NCBI RefSeq assembly: GCF_000972845.2
Contig: NC_040013.1
Coordinates: 8,768,061 to 8,832,060 of the forward strand
Direction of reading: 5' to 3'
Source: Larimichthys crocea
Taxonomy: Eukaryota; Chordata; Actinopteri; Sciaenidae
Length of the DNA: 64,000 nt
How positions within the stretch are numbered: position 1 is the stretch's first letter; the number at the start of each line of letters is the position of its first letter. Positions 38,801 to 52,200 of this stretch are shown here, one piece after another. Both the position numbers and the translations under genes were made by a program. The notes under the pieces were generated by a model. That model was not told the origin of the DNA, did not search any database, and worked only from the letters and a program-made list of their open reading frames with translations.

Positions 38801-41800
38801 GTGCTTGTGTGATTCTGGAAGTCAACTTTCCGCTTTGAAGTGTCAGTGTGCAAAAATGTATGCAACACTCAACCCAAAAAAGCAGATGGATTTCTCAGCT
38901 GAATTTGCCTGTTATTAAATTATATCAGCATAACCAGTCGTGAGGTATACGCCCAAATTGTTTTTCTTTTGAAACGTACTGGTGTTATTGTAGACTCATG
39001 CAAAATGAAGGATGGTGTCAAGAATAAATTTGTTTCCTAAACTCTGAATGCAGGAGAATACATAATTCATGCCAGTAAAACTTAAAGAATCGTAAGACTG
39101 TGTTGAGTACAATCCTTGAATTTTGACATTGAACTCGTGGTGTTGACTTCAGCGCTCATAACAATCAGTTCTGCTGAAGAGAAATGGATTCTTTGAAGAG
39201 CAACGTTTAAGTTATACACTGTTCTGAAAATGTAAATTTGGCATTGCCATGTCATATTTTCAGTACCATTATCTTCAGAAATGAATGTCCCCCGAGACAC
39301 TGATCAGTGTTACTAACCTCCTTGCAGTACCTCAGAACTTCATCAGATACAGCCTCTGCTATATGGTTTTGTGCTTGAGCACTGTGGACCCATGCAGCAA
39401 TTTGTGCTTCCTCTATCTACTGAGCGGATGCTACAAATACAGTTTTCCTTGCTAAGATAAGGGCTGGATAATATGTTTGTTGTGTCAGTTCCTGAAATTA
39501 CCTGACTCTCCTATTTGTCTCTGACTGTGGTTCTAGATACTTTTCAGGAGGGTGTGCAGTATCTTACACTCTGTAATTAATCACCAGCGGTAGGGTACCA
39601 TCAACCTTGCTGACATTTATCTGGATGTTTGGCCTAATGTAGACAAAGGAATTGCATGTTGCCCTCATGATGCCAAGTGGTTAATACGTACATGCACCAT
39701 ATAGACAAGGGCTATTTAGTCACAGGGCATTCAAGGATGTCAAGATAGTTGGAAGGTAACTCAGTTATTTGTTTTTGGCAAAGGGGGGAATGACTCGTGG
39801 CTGCATTAATTAGCATTTTAAGAAAAATGCTTAACATCACATTGTCTTCCAAAGGTTACCAAATCACCCATTTCTCACCCATTGGTGGAAACCGAGCTAA
39901 AAAGAGAATGAATACTGGACCTGAATGCTAATGTTGCTCTGTCTATAGGCAAATGTTTATGAACATGTTATTATGCCATAGAAACTACATGGGTCTGTAT
40001 TGTGTAGATTGCCTGGATTTGCCTCTGCCCTCTAGTGGCCAAAAAACAATCAAGACGGCATTAAAAATGTCATCAATGCACTCAAATGCTTCAGTTTGGT
40101 TGCACAATCATGGTAAAGTAAATAACTGTATTGTAATAACTTTACCACTTAGTTCATTTTTAATATTGTCGTGTAGATTGCTTTATTTTGCTTGGATATT
40201 CATAGTTCTTACAAAGAAGACCCCATGACAGCATCCTATTTGGTCTAGTTAAGAACATTTATATTGGGAGCCAATCATGTGTGAAACATTACTGAGCTAT
40301 AACATCTACTTATTCTGAAAGTGTGTTGAACTTGTCAACCCTTTGGAAAATGTTTCCAATCTTCAGTGTTTACACCATTACAAAAGATAAAAAGTAACAT
40401 TTCACTTTCGCTCAGGAGAAATCATACAGTCTACAACCAAGATTCTTCCATGTCAAGGACAGGTCAGATTTAATCAAGATTCTGCTGCCATCATTCAGAT
40501 GAACACTACGAATACATCAGGATTGTCTGAGGGTTCTACCTTTTCTCTGTTACCAGAGAAACTAATGTTGAAAATGCCATAACAAGAAATGGCAAAAGTC
40601 TTAGCTCCTTTATTCCTTTTTGCAAGCTATTTGCAGCTATTGCACCAGAAAACCTCCCATTATCTTCAGATATATTATTCACAAACGAATGTGTAACCAG
40701 GCAAATCAACCCACCCCCTGACTTAACCTCCTTAGAAATCAGCTTCATCTACCACTGTGTGTAACCTGAGGTAACACTCATCACAAATCGTTGTTACATT
40801 ATTGGAACATCCTGGAGTCTGTCAGAGCTGCTTTCTAATGACTGCTTTCTCTGCTGCATTTGATGTGTACCTTGTCACTAACTAGTACATACGGGACAAA
40901 AAAAAAAGTGACTCAAATGTTTTCCACTCAACACCTTAAAACCCTGCTGGCCTTTGGGTGCAGTCATTCAGAAGCAAACTTCTGCTCCATATCAGAGCTG
41001 AGAATAACGTGCACCAGGAGGCAAGAGAGACATTGCATCGGGGACCAATTTACATCATGACACTGTCAAGATGGAGCCTCAGAGGTGTTACATCTGGAGG
41101 TGACTTGCAGTGAGCATTCTGAAATTATGTGCACATATATTTGAATATTATCATCAAGTTCATTCTGTGCTGATATCAAAAAGCATGAAAGTCCTGGGAA
41201 CATGCAAATCACTCACCAGAAAGAGGTAGAAAGGTCTGTGCCATTTACTTCCTTGAAATTACAATATTTCAATAAAGAGCTGAAGCACTCTGCAGTGGTG
41301 TTTAAATATCTTAACAACACCGAGCTCAAAGGGCATAGTAAGTGTATAACACTGCACAATTTGTAATTGATTATTTAATACTTGACTAACAAGCAGTACT
41401 TATGTTCCTTTACACATGAACTAATCTGCTTTTGAATGTGAAATCAGTTAATATGATGAGACTATCATTAAATGAACAGAAAATGCTGTTACCACCCTAC
41501 CTTTTTTTTTTAGAGAACATCAAGCCTCCTTTTGAGGCTTTCCTGCTCTGTTCTTGATTCAACAGCCGATTTAACATTCGACCCAGTTTCAGCGAGGTTC
41601 TCTACTGGGACACAACCCAGAAGTGTCATACAGCAGAACCAGAATAATAAGGCCCTCCACTCTGGAAATGAAAGCAAACTATACCCTGTTTATGCTCTGT
41701 AGATTAACATGCGAGCACAACATCGTTCTGTATGGGCCATTTGCTTATTTAAGAAGCTCGCACAGTCGTCATCTTGCATTATTGCAATCAATGTGGATGA

Positions 41801-41949
41801 AAAAGGAGGCGCCGAGAAACAGACAGAATAAGTACACTGTAATCCAATATGCGCACATCTCATTTTGAAGGCTAATTATATACACCCTGCCCCTTGGATG
41901 TTAGTTTGGTATGGAAATGACAGCCAACAATTTTATGCGACCCTTAGGA
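35866..41949. other. Non-coding stretch, no gene recognised
   Basis: Unique-looking DNA. The part at 36990-37360 has balanced composition and looks like possible conserved non-coding sequence. Around 40490-41060 several open frames on both strands overlap, and the sequence could be an old retroelement fragment, but I could not match it to a known protein. No gene is supported. Confidence 0.5.
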
Positions 41950-41982
41950 ATGTAATTAGTATTATAATATAATGTAATTAGT
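41950..41982. promoter_or_regulatory. Paired TAATTAGT direct repeat (candidate homeodomain sites)
   Basis: The 11-base word ATGTAATTAGT occurs at 41950-41960 and again at 41972-41982, start to start 22 bases, about two helical turns. TAATTA is the generic Q50 homeodomain core. The surrounding 41880-42060 is AT-rich and otherwise unique. Regulatory function is inferred. Confidence 0.3.
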
Positions 41983-43930
41983 CTTACCATGCCATGTAAT
42001 CGCACAAGGCTCGGGATATCAATAGTTAATGTGAAAACTGGATCACAAACAACCTGATTACATTTTCTTACTTACTTTCAAAGAGCTAGTAGGAGTCTGC
42101 CAGCAGGTCTCAGAGGGAATTTAATGTTTTTACTGAAGTTAGTGAAGTACATATTGTCTCCAAGGTGGACTCTGGCTGGCACAACGAGTCTAATTATAGG
42201 AATGCTGATATTGACAATGTAGTCTAAGTATGTGTTTAACCTAAAGAAGTCAAGAAATCCCAACAGTTAAGGCCGTGTTGCATTGTTATGCCCCTGTGGC
42301 TAAAATAGTGCAGCAGCGTATTCATAAAACAGGCTCAGCATGTGCTGTGATACCTACAGTACCACAGAAAGACACTATACTGTGGTGAGCAGCGACATAT
42401 TTAGCCATCTCAATTATTTTCCATTGCTTTTAGTTCACTTTTTCAACAAAACATCATTTGAATGTTTTTATATTACTTGAGCTACTCTGCTATCTTTGCA
42501 CGTAGGCTGCCCCCTGGCAACTGCAGACGTAACCCTGGGGTATAAGTACTTACTCCGGTTAGGAATCACTGCTGTGGAGTATAAATCCAAAAAAGACAGA
42601 GATGTTATAATGTTTATATTATATTCTGAATGTATTGTAATACAAACATGGTTTTGTCTTCCTCAAGAACTTTGTTTTATTTCTGATTAGTTAGAAATTG
42701 TTCATTGTAATAACTCATCCTATGGTGCATAAAGAATAATTAAGCAAATAATTCCTTCTGATGCTTGTTGTGATGCTTTAATCATGTATCAAGTGCTCTC
42801 ATGTCATGATGTAATTACTGTGGCTTAAAGAAGAGAAACAAGAATGGACTTTTTTTTTTTTTTACTGCCAAATTACATCACCGATGTGAGCATTAAATGA
42901 CACATAATATTACCTGAAATGCCTTTAGAATGCAGAGAAAAGTAAGCAGGTGCCAAGTCAACGTTGTATATAAGATCCAATGCATAAGAACAAACAAGTC
43001 TCTCGGTTATCTAGGGCAGCTTGCTGTAAATTACACTGCCTCTGTAGTTGTTTTGAGTGTCTTTGAGAGAGCATTTCTCTCTTCAAGCATGTTTCCGCTA
43101 TTCACTCTCCAAAGTGTTACAGCCATAATTAGCCTAGATTAATGAGGAGGCCACTTCAAAATGAAACGTATGAATAATAAAGGTGTTGTTATACAAACAC
43201 TGTTTCATCTTTCATTGCGATCTTACACGATAACTCACATGGGATCGTAAAAAAGCATGTTATCAAATTTATTAAGGCCACACTGACAATTTGTGCCCGT
43301 GAATATTGATGAAGGGGAAAACCGCGCTTTTTTTTTTTCTGCCTCGTCTTGTTATATAGACAACAGACTGTATTTATAAATGACATTTAGGAAGCGACAT
43401 AAATCAGTCAAGTAGAATTTGCCTTTTTATTACTTGGCCCGAGAAAGAAGGAAAAGTTTAATGCATCCACCTACCACAAAGCATTGTTCCTTTATCGCTC
43501 TCTGATTGACAGTATAAATTGCGTTGGCACTGGTCAGAATGCATTAAGACTGCCCCCTTTCTACCATTCTCACTTACACTTACAGATAATTAAACCCATG
43601 GGGAAAGAGTCTACAGAGACATTAGAATGGCTAAGAGGAATAAATCTGTAAAGCTCTATGAAATGATCACAGTGCAAACACTGGCTTCTCTTCACTCAGG
43701 CAACATCTTTCATATAAATGTATTTATTTATAAGGAAAGCTCAGTGTCCTTGCTTTGCTGTTTTATCTCTAAATTGTTGAACAACAGTCTTGGTGACTAC
43801 TGACCTCTAAAAGGAAATTTCACTACTAGAATCAATAAAAGTGACACGTCAAAAAATAGTGCAGATAATTGGTCTTTTAAAGTCTTATTTAGGATGTTTA
43901 CCGCAAAGTATTTTGCAGTGAGATTATTAC
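41983..43930. other. Non-coding stretch, no gene recognised
   Basis: Unique-looking, with a 14-base T run at 42850-42863 and a TGATTGACAG motif at 43503-43512. Short open frames at 42496-42690, 42930-43142 and 43189-43386 show no family features. Confidence 0.55.
43503..43512 (+). promoter_or_regulatory. TGATTGACAG, PBX-PREP/MEIS-type site
   Basis: Exact match to the decameric composite site known for PBX with PREP/MEIS TALE homeodomain proteins. A 10-base match is expected by chance roughly once in a few hundred kb on two strands, so one in unique DNA is only suggestive. Confidence 0.3.
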
Positions 43931-44491
43931 CCCAGAGTTGCTGAGAGGCACCTGGCTGCAGACCTCCACTGTCAGGCCCGGAAGTGATGACGTTTTTGGG
44001 GGGGTTGGGAGGTGGAGAGGACATTTTGAGAGGGTCATTTTCATTTTCAGATGAAAATTACCCTTTTTATTTTCAGATGTAAATGATTTTCAGATGCCTC
44101 ATTAAGCGGGTTGTGCCGTTGCTGCGTTATGTTAACGTGTCCGCCATATTGGATGTGGCAGATCTGCCCGTAAACTAATACAAGGAAATGGACTGAACTT
44201 CATAAAGCGCCTTTCTACAAAGTTCTTTAAGTTAATGCCTCTTATACACCCATTAACACACACACTAATATATCTGTTTACTATAAAAACAATATATACA
44301 ATAGACCGGGAATTGAAAGATTTTATGTCATTGTTTACTAATTAATTCATTTGTGAGGAAAACGATTCAACCGGAAGTGCATGCACGAATTCTTGATTTT
44401 ATTTTGAAATGTATCCCGTTCATTTCTGGGCCTGGCAGTGGAGGTGCGTGACAGTGGAGGTCTGCAGCCAGCATCTCTTACACCAACTGGG
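43931..44491. mobile_element. Fold-back non-autonomous DNA element
   Basis: A 23-base perfect inverted repeat (43952-43974 versus 44449-44471, core 'ggaggtctgcag') lies inside longer imperfect terminal inverted repeats, running from 'cccagagttgctgagag' on the left to 'ctcttacaccaactggg' on the right. The right arm carries an extra 16 bases containing a second 'cagtggaggt' word; the left arm lacks them. The interior has no transposase. Phrases inside such as 'actaatacaaggaaatggac' are familiar to me from other fish sequences. The superfamily and target duplication could not be determined. Confidence 0.75.
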
Positions 44492-46087
44492 ATGACTAAG
44501 CATCCGCCTCTGATTTCTGAATGAAAGGGCCTACGTGTTTCCCTCATTTCTTCGTCTTCTTGAGATAGCTTCCTTGATGGACCAATGTTGCATGAATTAC
44601 TTCTGAAAATGGCTGTTGGAAAAGAGAATTTAATATTAATATTAATATTTCTTTTTTTTTTTTCCTATCTCTGTGAAGGCTTCCTAAAATGAGAAACACC
44701 ACCATTTGCCCCCACCCCACCCATAGTGCTTTGTACTATGTTAAATTTAGCATGACAGGATGAAAGTTAATTTCCACATTAAACAAATGTGCTGATCTCT
44801 GATTTTGGGAGCAACAAACACAAAGCACTGTGAGACCAGTGAAAAGTGGAGAGAAAGTGGAACAAACTTTTCCTCAGAATCCAGGCCAATGCTTTACCCC
44901 TTCTGCCAAGTGCTTTTTTTTTGTTTTGTTTTGTTGTTGTTGCTTCACAATGCCAGTGATGCTCTATGATTAGGTCTTTGTTTGAACTGAGTGGAAGCCC
45001 ACACACACACATACATTTCTCTTAATTGGAGTTTTTAAAGGATGAGAGTGGGTAGGAAGAAGACAGAAAGCTTCAACGCTGAGGGAAGAAACCTAAATTT
45101 GATCATCAGCAAAGGCGGAGCGTGAGCTTCTCGCTCACGATCACAAGTTACGCATTTTTTTCTAATGCTTTTCACTGCTGCATTCTTTTCTCAAAGAATG
45201 AGTAAAAACCTCTGTCAGCTTTTACTGATAGTTGACCAACGGGCATTAACAAAGACAGTTCATGTGTTTGGCAGCATGGACCCTCAGGGCCTTGGCAATT
45301 CACGACCAGGCCTGTTTGATCTATAGAGAACACACCGTGGATGTCAGCACCGGGGATGGTTATTTCCCTGGGGAAGCAGCCAGTGGGAACAGCAGAATCC
45401 AAGAGGCTAAAAATATATTTGTGAGAGGCGATTACAGGTATAAAGTTGGATGTGAACAGTGGAAAGGCTTTGAAATGCTAAATTAATGTCTGCCCCCCCC
45501 CCTGTCACAGGTCTTAAAAAGAGATGATTGTCATCCTTGCATTTCCCTTGCATATAAACTACCATATATATGCTATTTGATGTGTCCATTACATGACTAG
45601 ATGGAGCAGGCCTAATTATCTCTAGTAGAGAAGCAAGAAAATTGTGCCATGATTTACAAGTAGTAGGCAGTAATGCAGTATCATAAAGGCTATGGGACTT
45701 CTCAAAAAAAAAAGAAGATACTATCAGTTTTATCAGCAACTAGAATCCAAGCAAAGAGATAATTTCACTGAATGGTTGTAATATTGTCTTCAGTGCTTCA
45801 AGCTGAAGCTGAATATATCTGCATTAACTTGCTATTCCCTTTTTATCTACATTTCCTACGGCCAAATTGCCTTTCATTTGTAACCCTGCTTGTAAGAAAA
45901 AAAAATGTTAAACAGATGCTTTCCTTATCAGCGGCCCCCTCCAAATTCTTTCTATGTTCCACCTCCTCTTGATTAAGAGTAGCCCCGGACACAAAAGAGC
46001 AAACACACTTATCAGACAGAGATCAGGGAAGAAAAATAACCTTCGCCGTGAAGGCACCTCTCCTCCTCCCTTTTCTGTGACTTCCCT

Positions 46088-46161
46088 AGCCAACGGAGGG
46101 AGGGGACAAGCGGTCGAGGAGGACATATAAGTGCGGGGATGAGGAACAACTTGTCAAGATG
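46088..46161 (+). promoter_or_regulatory. TATA-like patch (weak promoter candidate)
   Basis: A GC-richer patch carries CCAAC at 46090-46094, CATATAAG at 46124-46131, and about 28 bases downstream an ATG in the context 'gtcaagATGg' at 46159. That ATG opens only a 14-codon frame. A GATA-type 'cttatcagac' lies upstream at about 46010. The arrangement resembles a core promoter but could be coincidence. Confidence 0.15.
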
Positions 46162-47715
46162 GTGGATGATAAACAGAAAGCTCCATGTGGGTGGAAGAAC
46201 TAAGTGATGCCGTTTGCCCCTTGGGTGGCTTTACTCGAGTTTGTAACGAATGCGACTCATGTCGCATTGACATTCATCATTCAGACTTTTTTTGGCATGT
46301 TTTTTTTTTTTTACCTTCCAGAAGTCACAGTGTGTGTGCAGGATGTGGTCTGCAAGGGCACCGCCATAAGAGCCTTCAAAAAGCATTGGCAGAGAGCCAA
46401 AGTACATTAAATAATTATGTTAACTAACCGAGTGCAAGCTCCTCCACACTTATTTGAAGCAAAATAGGTCTTTGTGAAACTCTGCAGAAGTAAGCGGCTA
46501 AGAAATCTCACGGGGACTTTTAAAAAACCCTGGCAAGAAGACAGTGGCTGCCTGTATTATTCGCAGTCTTGCAGTAAACTTTAAAGGCTGAGGTGAGGTA
46601 GCATAAATGACACTGGCAAGATGCAATGTGATTTCACAGATCTAAGAATAAACCAAACCGTTGCCTCACCACGCTCGCAAGTATACTTGCATTGGATTTC
46701 TGCTAATGAAGTGTTGAGGCCAGAAATCTTGGTGTATGTCACCACATATCGTCTCTCTCCTTTCTTTTGTTTCTAGTTCTTTCACTCCGCTATATATCTT
46801 CATAATCATAATTATTTGTGTACCAGATGATGACTCTTTAGTAAAATTAGGGTAAATCAATTATTTTTTCTTTATCTGTTTACGAGGAAATTAGTACATC
46901 TTGTGATTTTTCGCATCATCGTGCAAAAGTTTGAACCAAATGGAATGAAGCATTGCTTAAGCGTGTCTCACTCAGGACACCCAAGTACTTAGTGTATCAA
47001 ATACTGGTTTGGACAATGGCTTACGCAACTCAAGCCCACATAATAAAGAATTAATGAACTATTTGCCAGGGTGATGCATATTAAGCTTTGTTTAACAATC
47101 TGTCAGGCGAGGTCTCGACAGCCACTTGGTCGGGATGATAGATTTCAAAGCGGGATGAGACATCAATCACTGTCCCGTGGTGATTGGTTGTTTTGTGTGT
47201 GCAGCGGTGGCCCTCCATCTCAGCGAGGCGAAGGTTGGCCGATTGCTCCTTCTGCCTCTCTACATTCATTGTAGCTACCTGACACCATGTTATACACCCA
47301 ATGCTGAGCGTGGAAATGCTTATTTACACTCCGCTAGGCTGAGCATCCACATGCGCAAAATTGTATGGGTGTCTTGACGCTGAATTGGCTGGTGTGCTGG
47401 TGTGAGCGGAGCAGGTTTAGTAGTCTGGTTATTGCCTCCCTTGCTGCTTTTGTCCATTTATTCCGAGATAGGTTAGATAGAGGAGTGTTGGTTGTTTGTT
47501 TTGTTGCCCTGCCTGTCTTCTGGCCCGGCTGCTACGATAGCTGACTGACAAGTGGTTAAGATGTCTCTTTGTGCTTATCAAAAAGTTGGCACATAAGGGT
47601 GAAAAGCTTTGCTCCCTATCTGCTTTGAAGCTGCATGAGAATTCAGGTTTTGGAGCCGCAGCGGGGCCTGTATGCACACGTGAACTTACAATAGAAATAT
47701 AGTATGCATCAAGAT

Positions 47716-47754
47716 AAATCACGTCTAGCAGGTTTATCTTACTAGACGTGATTT
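47716..47754. repeat. Perfect 13-bp hairpin
   Basis: AAATCACGTCTAG (47716-47728) and its exact complement CTAGACGTGATTT (47742-47754) flank a 13-base loop. The stem is perfect but short for a microRNA precursor. Confidence 0.85.
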
Positions 47755-48514
47755 TAATATTCAGATTTATCACATGAATTCAGCTTTGCATCATGTTTAG
47801 CATTCCTGCATTCTTGTTTTGTAACTGCAAAGGATCATAACGCTATCACTGTGTTGTTATTCGCCATTCTGCTTTTCCCCTGTGGATTTTTTCCTTTGTC
47901 TTGTTGTTATTATCATCACATGTGTTGCACTGCTTTCTGGTATTTTACAGTGTGGAAAAAAGGGTCCCAAAATCTTATTATTGCATGGTAATATTTAAAT
48001 TTGTGGCGCTTCTAATATATAAAAGCACGGTAACAGGTTACAGAAAGAAAAGTGGCAAATCTTCAAAGCCACTGAACGGGAAGGCAAAGCATGTTTACTG
48101 ACTCGATTTATTTGCTAAATGAGAAGAAAATGTTGTCATATCACAGCGCTCCATATTGTATATGACAGAAATGGAGCGAGAGTAGACGACAGAGGACACA
48201 TTGGACTGACTTCCTGAGGCAGCAGACTTATTTTGATATTCACTTTTTTGTTTCTATACTTCCATGTTGGCTCTCTGTCCCATGGTGCAAGTGGCATTAA
48301 TTCTTAAAAGAATTTGAGAATGGCTGGTTTAGGATGAATCTCTCTCTGTAAGCGGCATACATTCCTTTATTGTTTGCAAAAAAGGACCAGAGTCAGAACC
48401 TACTTTAGAAAATAAGTAGAGTGAGGAAAATTCAACACCATTTCATCATGTTTGACTTTGTTAATTCTACAAACGATCGTGCCTCTAGTGAAACTATATG
48501 GAAGTTATTTGTAA

Positions 48515-48755
48515 GAATAGTTTAGGAAATAGGCTCAGAGCTAGATGAGAAAATCAGTGTTACTCTCATGGTTTTATAGCTAAATATGTATCTGGTGCAA
48601 GGAACCGGATAGCTTAGGTTTGCATAAAGACTGGAAACAGCTACTGTAGCACTGCACTGTCTGAAGGTAACAGCACTTTTTAAATTTACTAATGAATACA
48701 TTACAGATCACAACAACTGTTGCTGGCAAATTTAGTTAGCTTTACGTCATCAACA
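48515..48755 (+). repeat. Dispersed teleost repeat ('ttgcataaagactggaaacag' family)
   Basis: Ordered phrases 'gagctagatgaga', 'actctcatgg', 'ggatagcttaggtttgcat', 'aaagactggaaacagcta' and 'gtctgaaggtaacagcac' match a dispersed repeat I recognise as frequent in percomorph genomes. The copy is diverged and both ends are approximate. No coding capacity. Confidence 0.78.
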
Positions 48756-49012
48756 TTATGGCTGAACAACAAAAAAATTAACTATTTGCTCACTCTGGAT
48801 ACTGGTGTCTGTACTATTAAGCTTGGCAAAAGATGGTTTTGTGGGAGAAGAAACTCTTCTGAAAACATAAGGAGTTGTCTGTATCTCACTGCTGTTCATA
48901 AAAGACCAACAGCAAAACGATAATCTCCTGACATCGTCACAGCAGTTGTTTTGTACAATGCTAGATGACAGACACGCGGTTAACAGTTAATTGAGAATCA
49001 TCCAACTGGACT

Positions 49013-49250
49013 TTAAAAGACAAGTGTGTAGGATTTAGTGGCATTTAGCGGTATAGTCGCCTCACCATCTCCTTCCTATCTAGAGCCAATGTTCAGTTTG
49101 TCCATTCAGGGCTACTGTAGGAACATGGCGCTTCAACATGGCAGATTCCATGAAACAGGACCCGTGGCATCTTTCTAAGGGAATAAAAACACAATGATTC
49201 TTATTATACACTGATGAAAACATAGTCATGCATATTACATTCCAGCAGTT
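49013..49250 (+). repeat. Dispersed teleost repeat ('gtgtgtaggatttagtgg'), copy 1
   Basis: Starts at a TTAA (49013-49016) and continues 'gtgtgtaggatttagtggca', 'tctagagccaatgttc', 'gggctactgtaggaacatgg' and 'aacacaatgattcttattat'. I recognise this order as an abundant teleost family. A copy in the opposite orientation is at 62510-62624. The 3' end of this copy lacks the expected complementary 'cctacacactgg' terminus, so it is truncated. Confidence 0.82.
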
Positions 49251-52200
49251 TGTCATTATTACCTTCATCGGCCGACTAGCTGTTTTTAATCTCAATGTAA
49301 CACCAAGCTGGACCAGTGTACTTCAAAGCTGACTTTCCTCTGACCTGTAATTAAATGACATATCATATATACATATCATATAAAATGTTCTGCATTTTTT
49401 ATGTGCGATGTCCAGAAGTTACTGTACTTTAGCACTGAAATGTTGCAGCATTTCTGTCACTAAGCATCAATGGAATGGAGAGAGTCATACAGAGGAAGGT
49501 GAAAGATGAAAACAGACAAGGAATCCCAGATATACTTGTTGTCCAGATGTGATCTCTCCGGGCATATTGATGCACATCCTCTTCGTCCTTCATTGGGTGA
49601 AAAGCTCTCTGCACCATCCATTTGTGCCAATATGATACAAGTTTGCAAACAAGAGTTGAAGTTCTTCTTAAACTTTTCTTAAAGATGTGTATGTGCCGGA
49701 AAAGCAAATGGTGGGGAAAATGTGCGGGGAATAAATATACTCAAAATGTATTAGGTTCAAAGAAAAAGCTTAAAAGCATGTCAGTGCACACAAGTGTTGT
49801 GTTTTTGTTTGGAACAGAGTTTCCCTGATGATCCTATGTGCCAGATCTCATTCTTTTGACACATTTTCTTGTCATTTTCAGAGCTTTTTTTTTTAATGCC
49901 ATTATTTGCATAATCTTACCATTGTAATAGAGATGCCATGGACACCATCATGCTAAATTAGTAGGCAATTACCTTACCTGACCTTGTAGTCATGTACCAT
50001 CTCGGGGCTTACATAAGATGATGAATGATCAGGGAAAATAACATCTACTAGTGACATCACTATAAGCTACATATTTTGTGAAATTTAATTTATTGATTGG
50101 AATAAGCATGTTTAAACGTGTGATAATAAGCATGACGCAGATGTCTTTGAGCCTTTGTACCAGACAACATCCCACATTAGATGAGATTGGTATGGTCTAT
50201 TGTTATTGGTATAGTCTTAGCTCTAATGCCTCCTCCAGATGGCCCTGCTCAATTGAGCTATTCTTTTCCAACACCCTGAAGAAAGCAATGTGGGTGCTCA
50301 GACTCTTGACAGTTACGTATATTTTGAGTGTGTTGCTGCGCCCTTCACAGAATTAGTCATAGGGGTGTGAGCATTATTAGAGTCAAATTAGAACCCCACT
50401 GTGTTTGAAACCACATGAATAATTGAGGAATTTTTAATCGTTGTTCACAAACACTGAGGAAAGGTCAAGTTAAGCACTGAATGACTTCTTCTTACGCTGT
50501 AAGACATATATAAGAAAGGCTTCAGACACTACTATCGGTGTACTTTCATCGCTTTGTTGTCCGCACGTCATTTCTTTATGATCAGTGTCATTATTTGTGA
50601 TAATTGATATCATCATACGATATTTTATTATCATTTCACTCATTATATTTTCACAAATGTTACTAAGTGCAGAACAGGCATGTGTTTGTGTTATTTTGAC
50701 TGAAGTATATCGAAGGCTTATGTAGCAATCAATGGCTTACAAGACATTTTCCCAATACCTTCGACATATCTGACATATGAATGACAGATTTGCGGTGCAT
50801 CAGAGAACACTTGCATGTCAGATCACTCAACAACCAGGCACAGAGGGTTAAGTGAAACCGAAGTGCTAATATTCCCCCGGGCACGAGCTGTCTTGCTGTG
50901 CTCAGCATGACTGAATATGACCAATAGATTCATTTCAGTTTTTCTGTCGTTCACAGTATTAACGATCCACTGGGATTAAATCGCTGTGTGGTGCCGGGCC
51001 TGATTACAATGCCCTTTCTTTCTTACAGGGGTCAATGATAATAACTAGATCAGTTGATTGCTGTTTGGGTCAGTCTTTTGGTACCATAGAGTATGATTCA
51101 AATTGGAGAGGCTCAATGATTATTATTTTTAATTGGTCTTTATTTTTAATGCTTTAATGTTGTGGAGCCACAAAGTATTCAGTACTGATTGTGGGGTCAG
51201 GCATACTCAAGAAAGATAGCTGTTTGTCAAGTCTCATTCCCAAATCGGCAAATACTGACACCAGTGCTTTGGGTTATGGTAAATGGGAACCAAACAAAGT
51301 GGTTCAAAGCGAGCCACAATAGGTAACAATCATGCTCCCAAGTCAACCCTTTGGGTCAGTGGCTTTAAGATTGATGATTGTTGAGTGTTGTTACAAGCAT
51401 GAATGCAATTGTTAAAACTAGCTATGTAAGCTTGTGAAGTTGTCAGTGTCAAACCAGAGCCAATGATAACTGCTTAATTACATTATCTCTGCATATTATC
51501 AAAGAGAGACACAATTCTGTTAAGACTTTTTAAAAAAACAAACCATCTACCGCTGCAGCCACTCAGTCTGGAGAACGGTGATGGGCACTTTGAAATCATA
51601 TAATAAAATGTAATATCAAATAAAAGTGTCATTGAGGGAAATTACATCATGAAATAAAACAGACATTCGTTCTATTTCTTAATTTTGCACCTGTCCAAAC
51701 AGTGATGATAATGTAAAACTCAGCAGGACATTCAAAGTGGTGGACGTTATTCAAAAGATAACGGCTTTGCACTTCAGACTAATCACACATTTTTGAACAT
51801 TTCATCTACCAAGTGCTGCAAATCTTTTTCACATACAGCATATGAAGAACCCTTTCGATCCAAGAATATTCCATATCAGATAACATACATAGATATTACT
51901 CAAAATGAATGTGAGCAGAGATCAAGTGCAAATTATACAATTAATTATAATCGTGATTACTATCACAGTGGAAGGATGTGATGGTTGAATTTCAGAATAG
52001 TGCACAACTCTTTGACATACCCAAAACAGCCAATACTTTCATCTTCTGAACTATCACCTTTCAGGTTGCCTCATTACGTGCCTTGATCTTTTATGCAGTC
52101 GGGTAAAAACAGAAGCCTGGCAACGCTTTGATCTGCGGCATAAAAGCTCCCCAAGAACTGACAGTGTTTCAGGATGGAAATAGCGTTAGATAGACCACGT

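Larger units (their letters stand above)
44492..48514. other. Non-coding stretch, no gene recognised
   Basis: Mostly unique-looking DNA, with an ATT microsatellite at about 44630-44650 and an 11-base C run near 45495. A GC-richer patch at 46070-46165 has a TATA-like word, and a short hairpin lies at 47716-47754; both are listed separately. Open frames at 45407-45739, 46185-46427 and 47429-47773 have no recognisable motifs. Confidence 0.55.

Noticed and set aside
40490..41060. Possible retroelement-derived coding fragment
   Set aside because: Overlapping short frames on both strands, but no reverse transcriptase, integrase or endonuclease motif that I could recognise.
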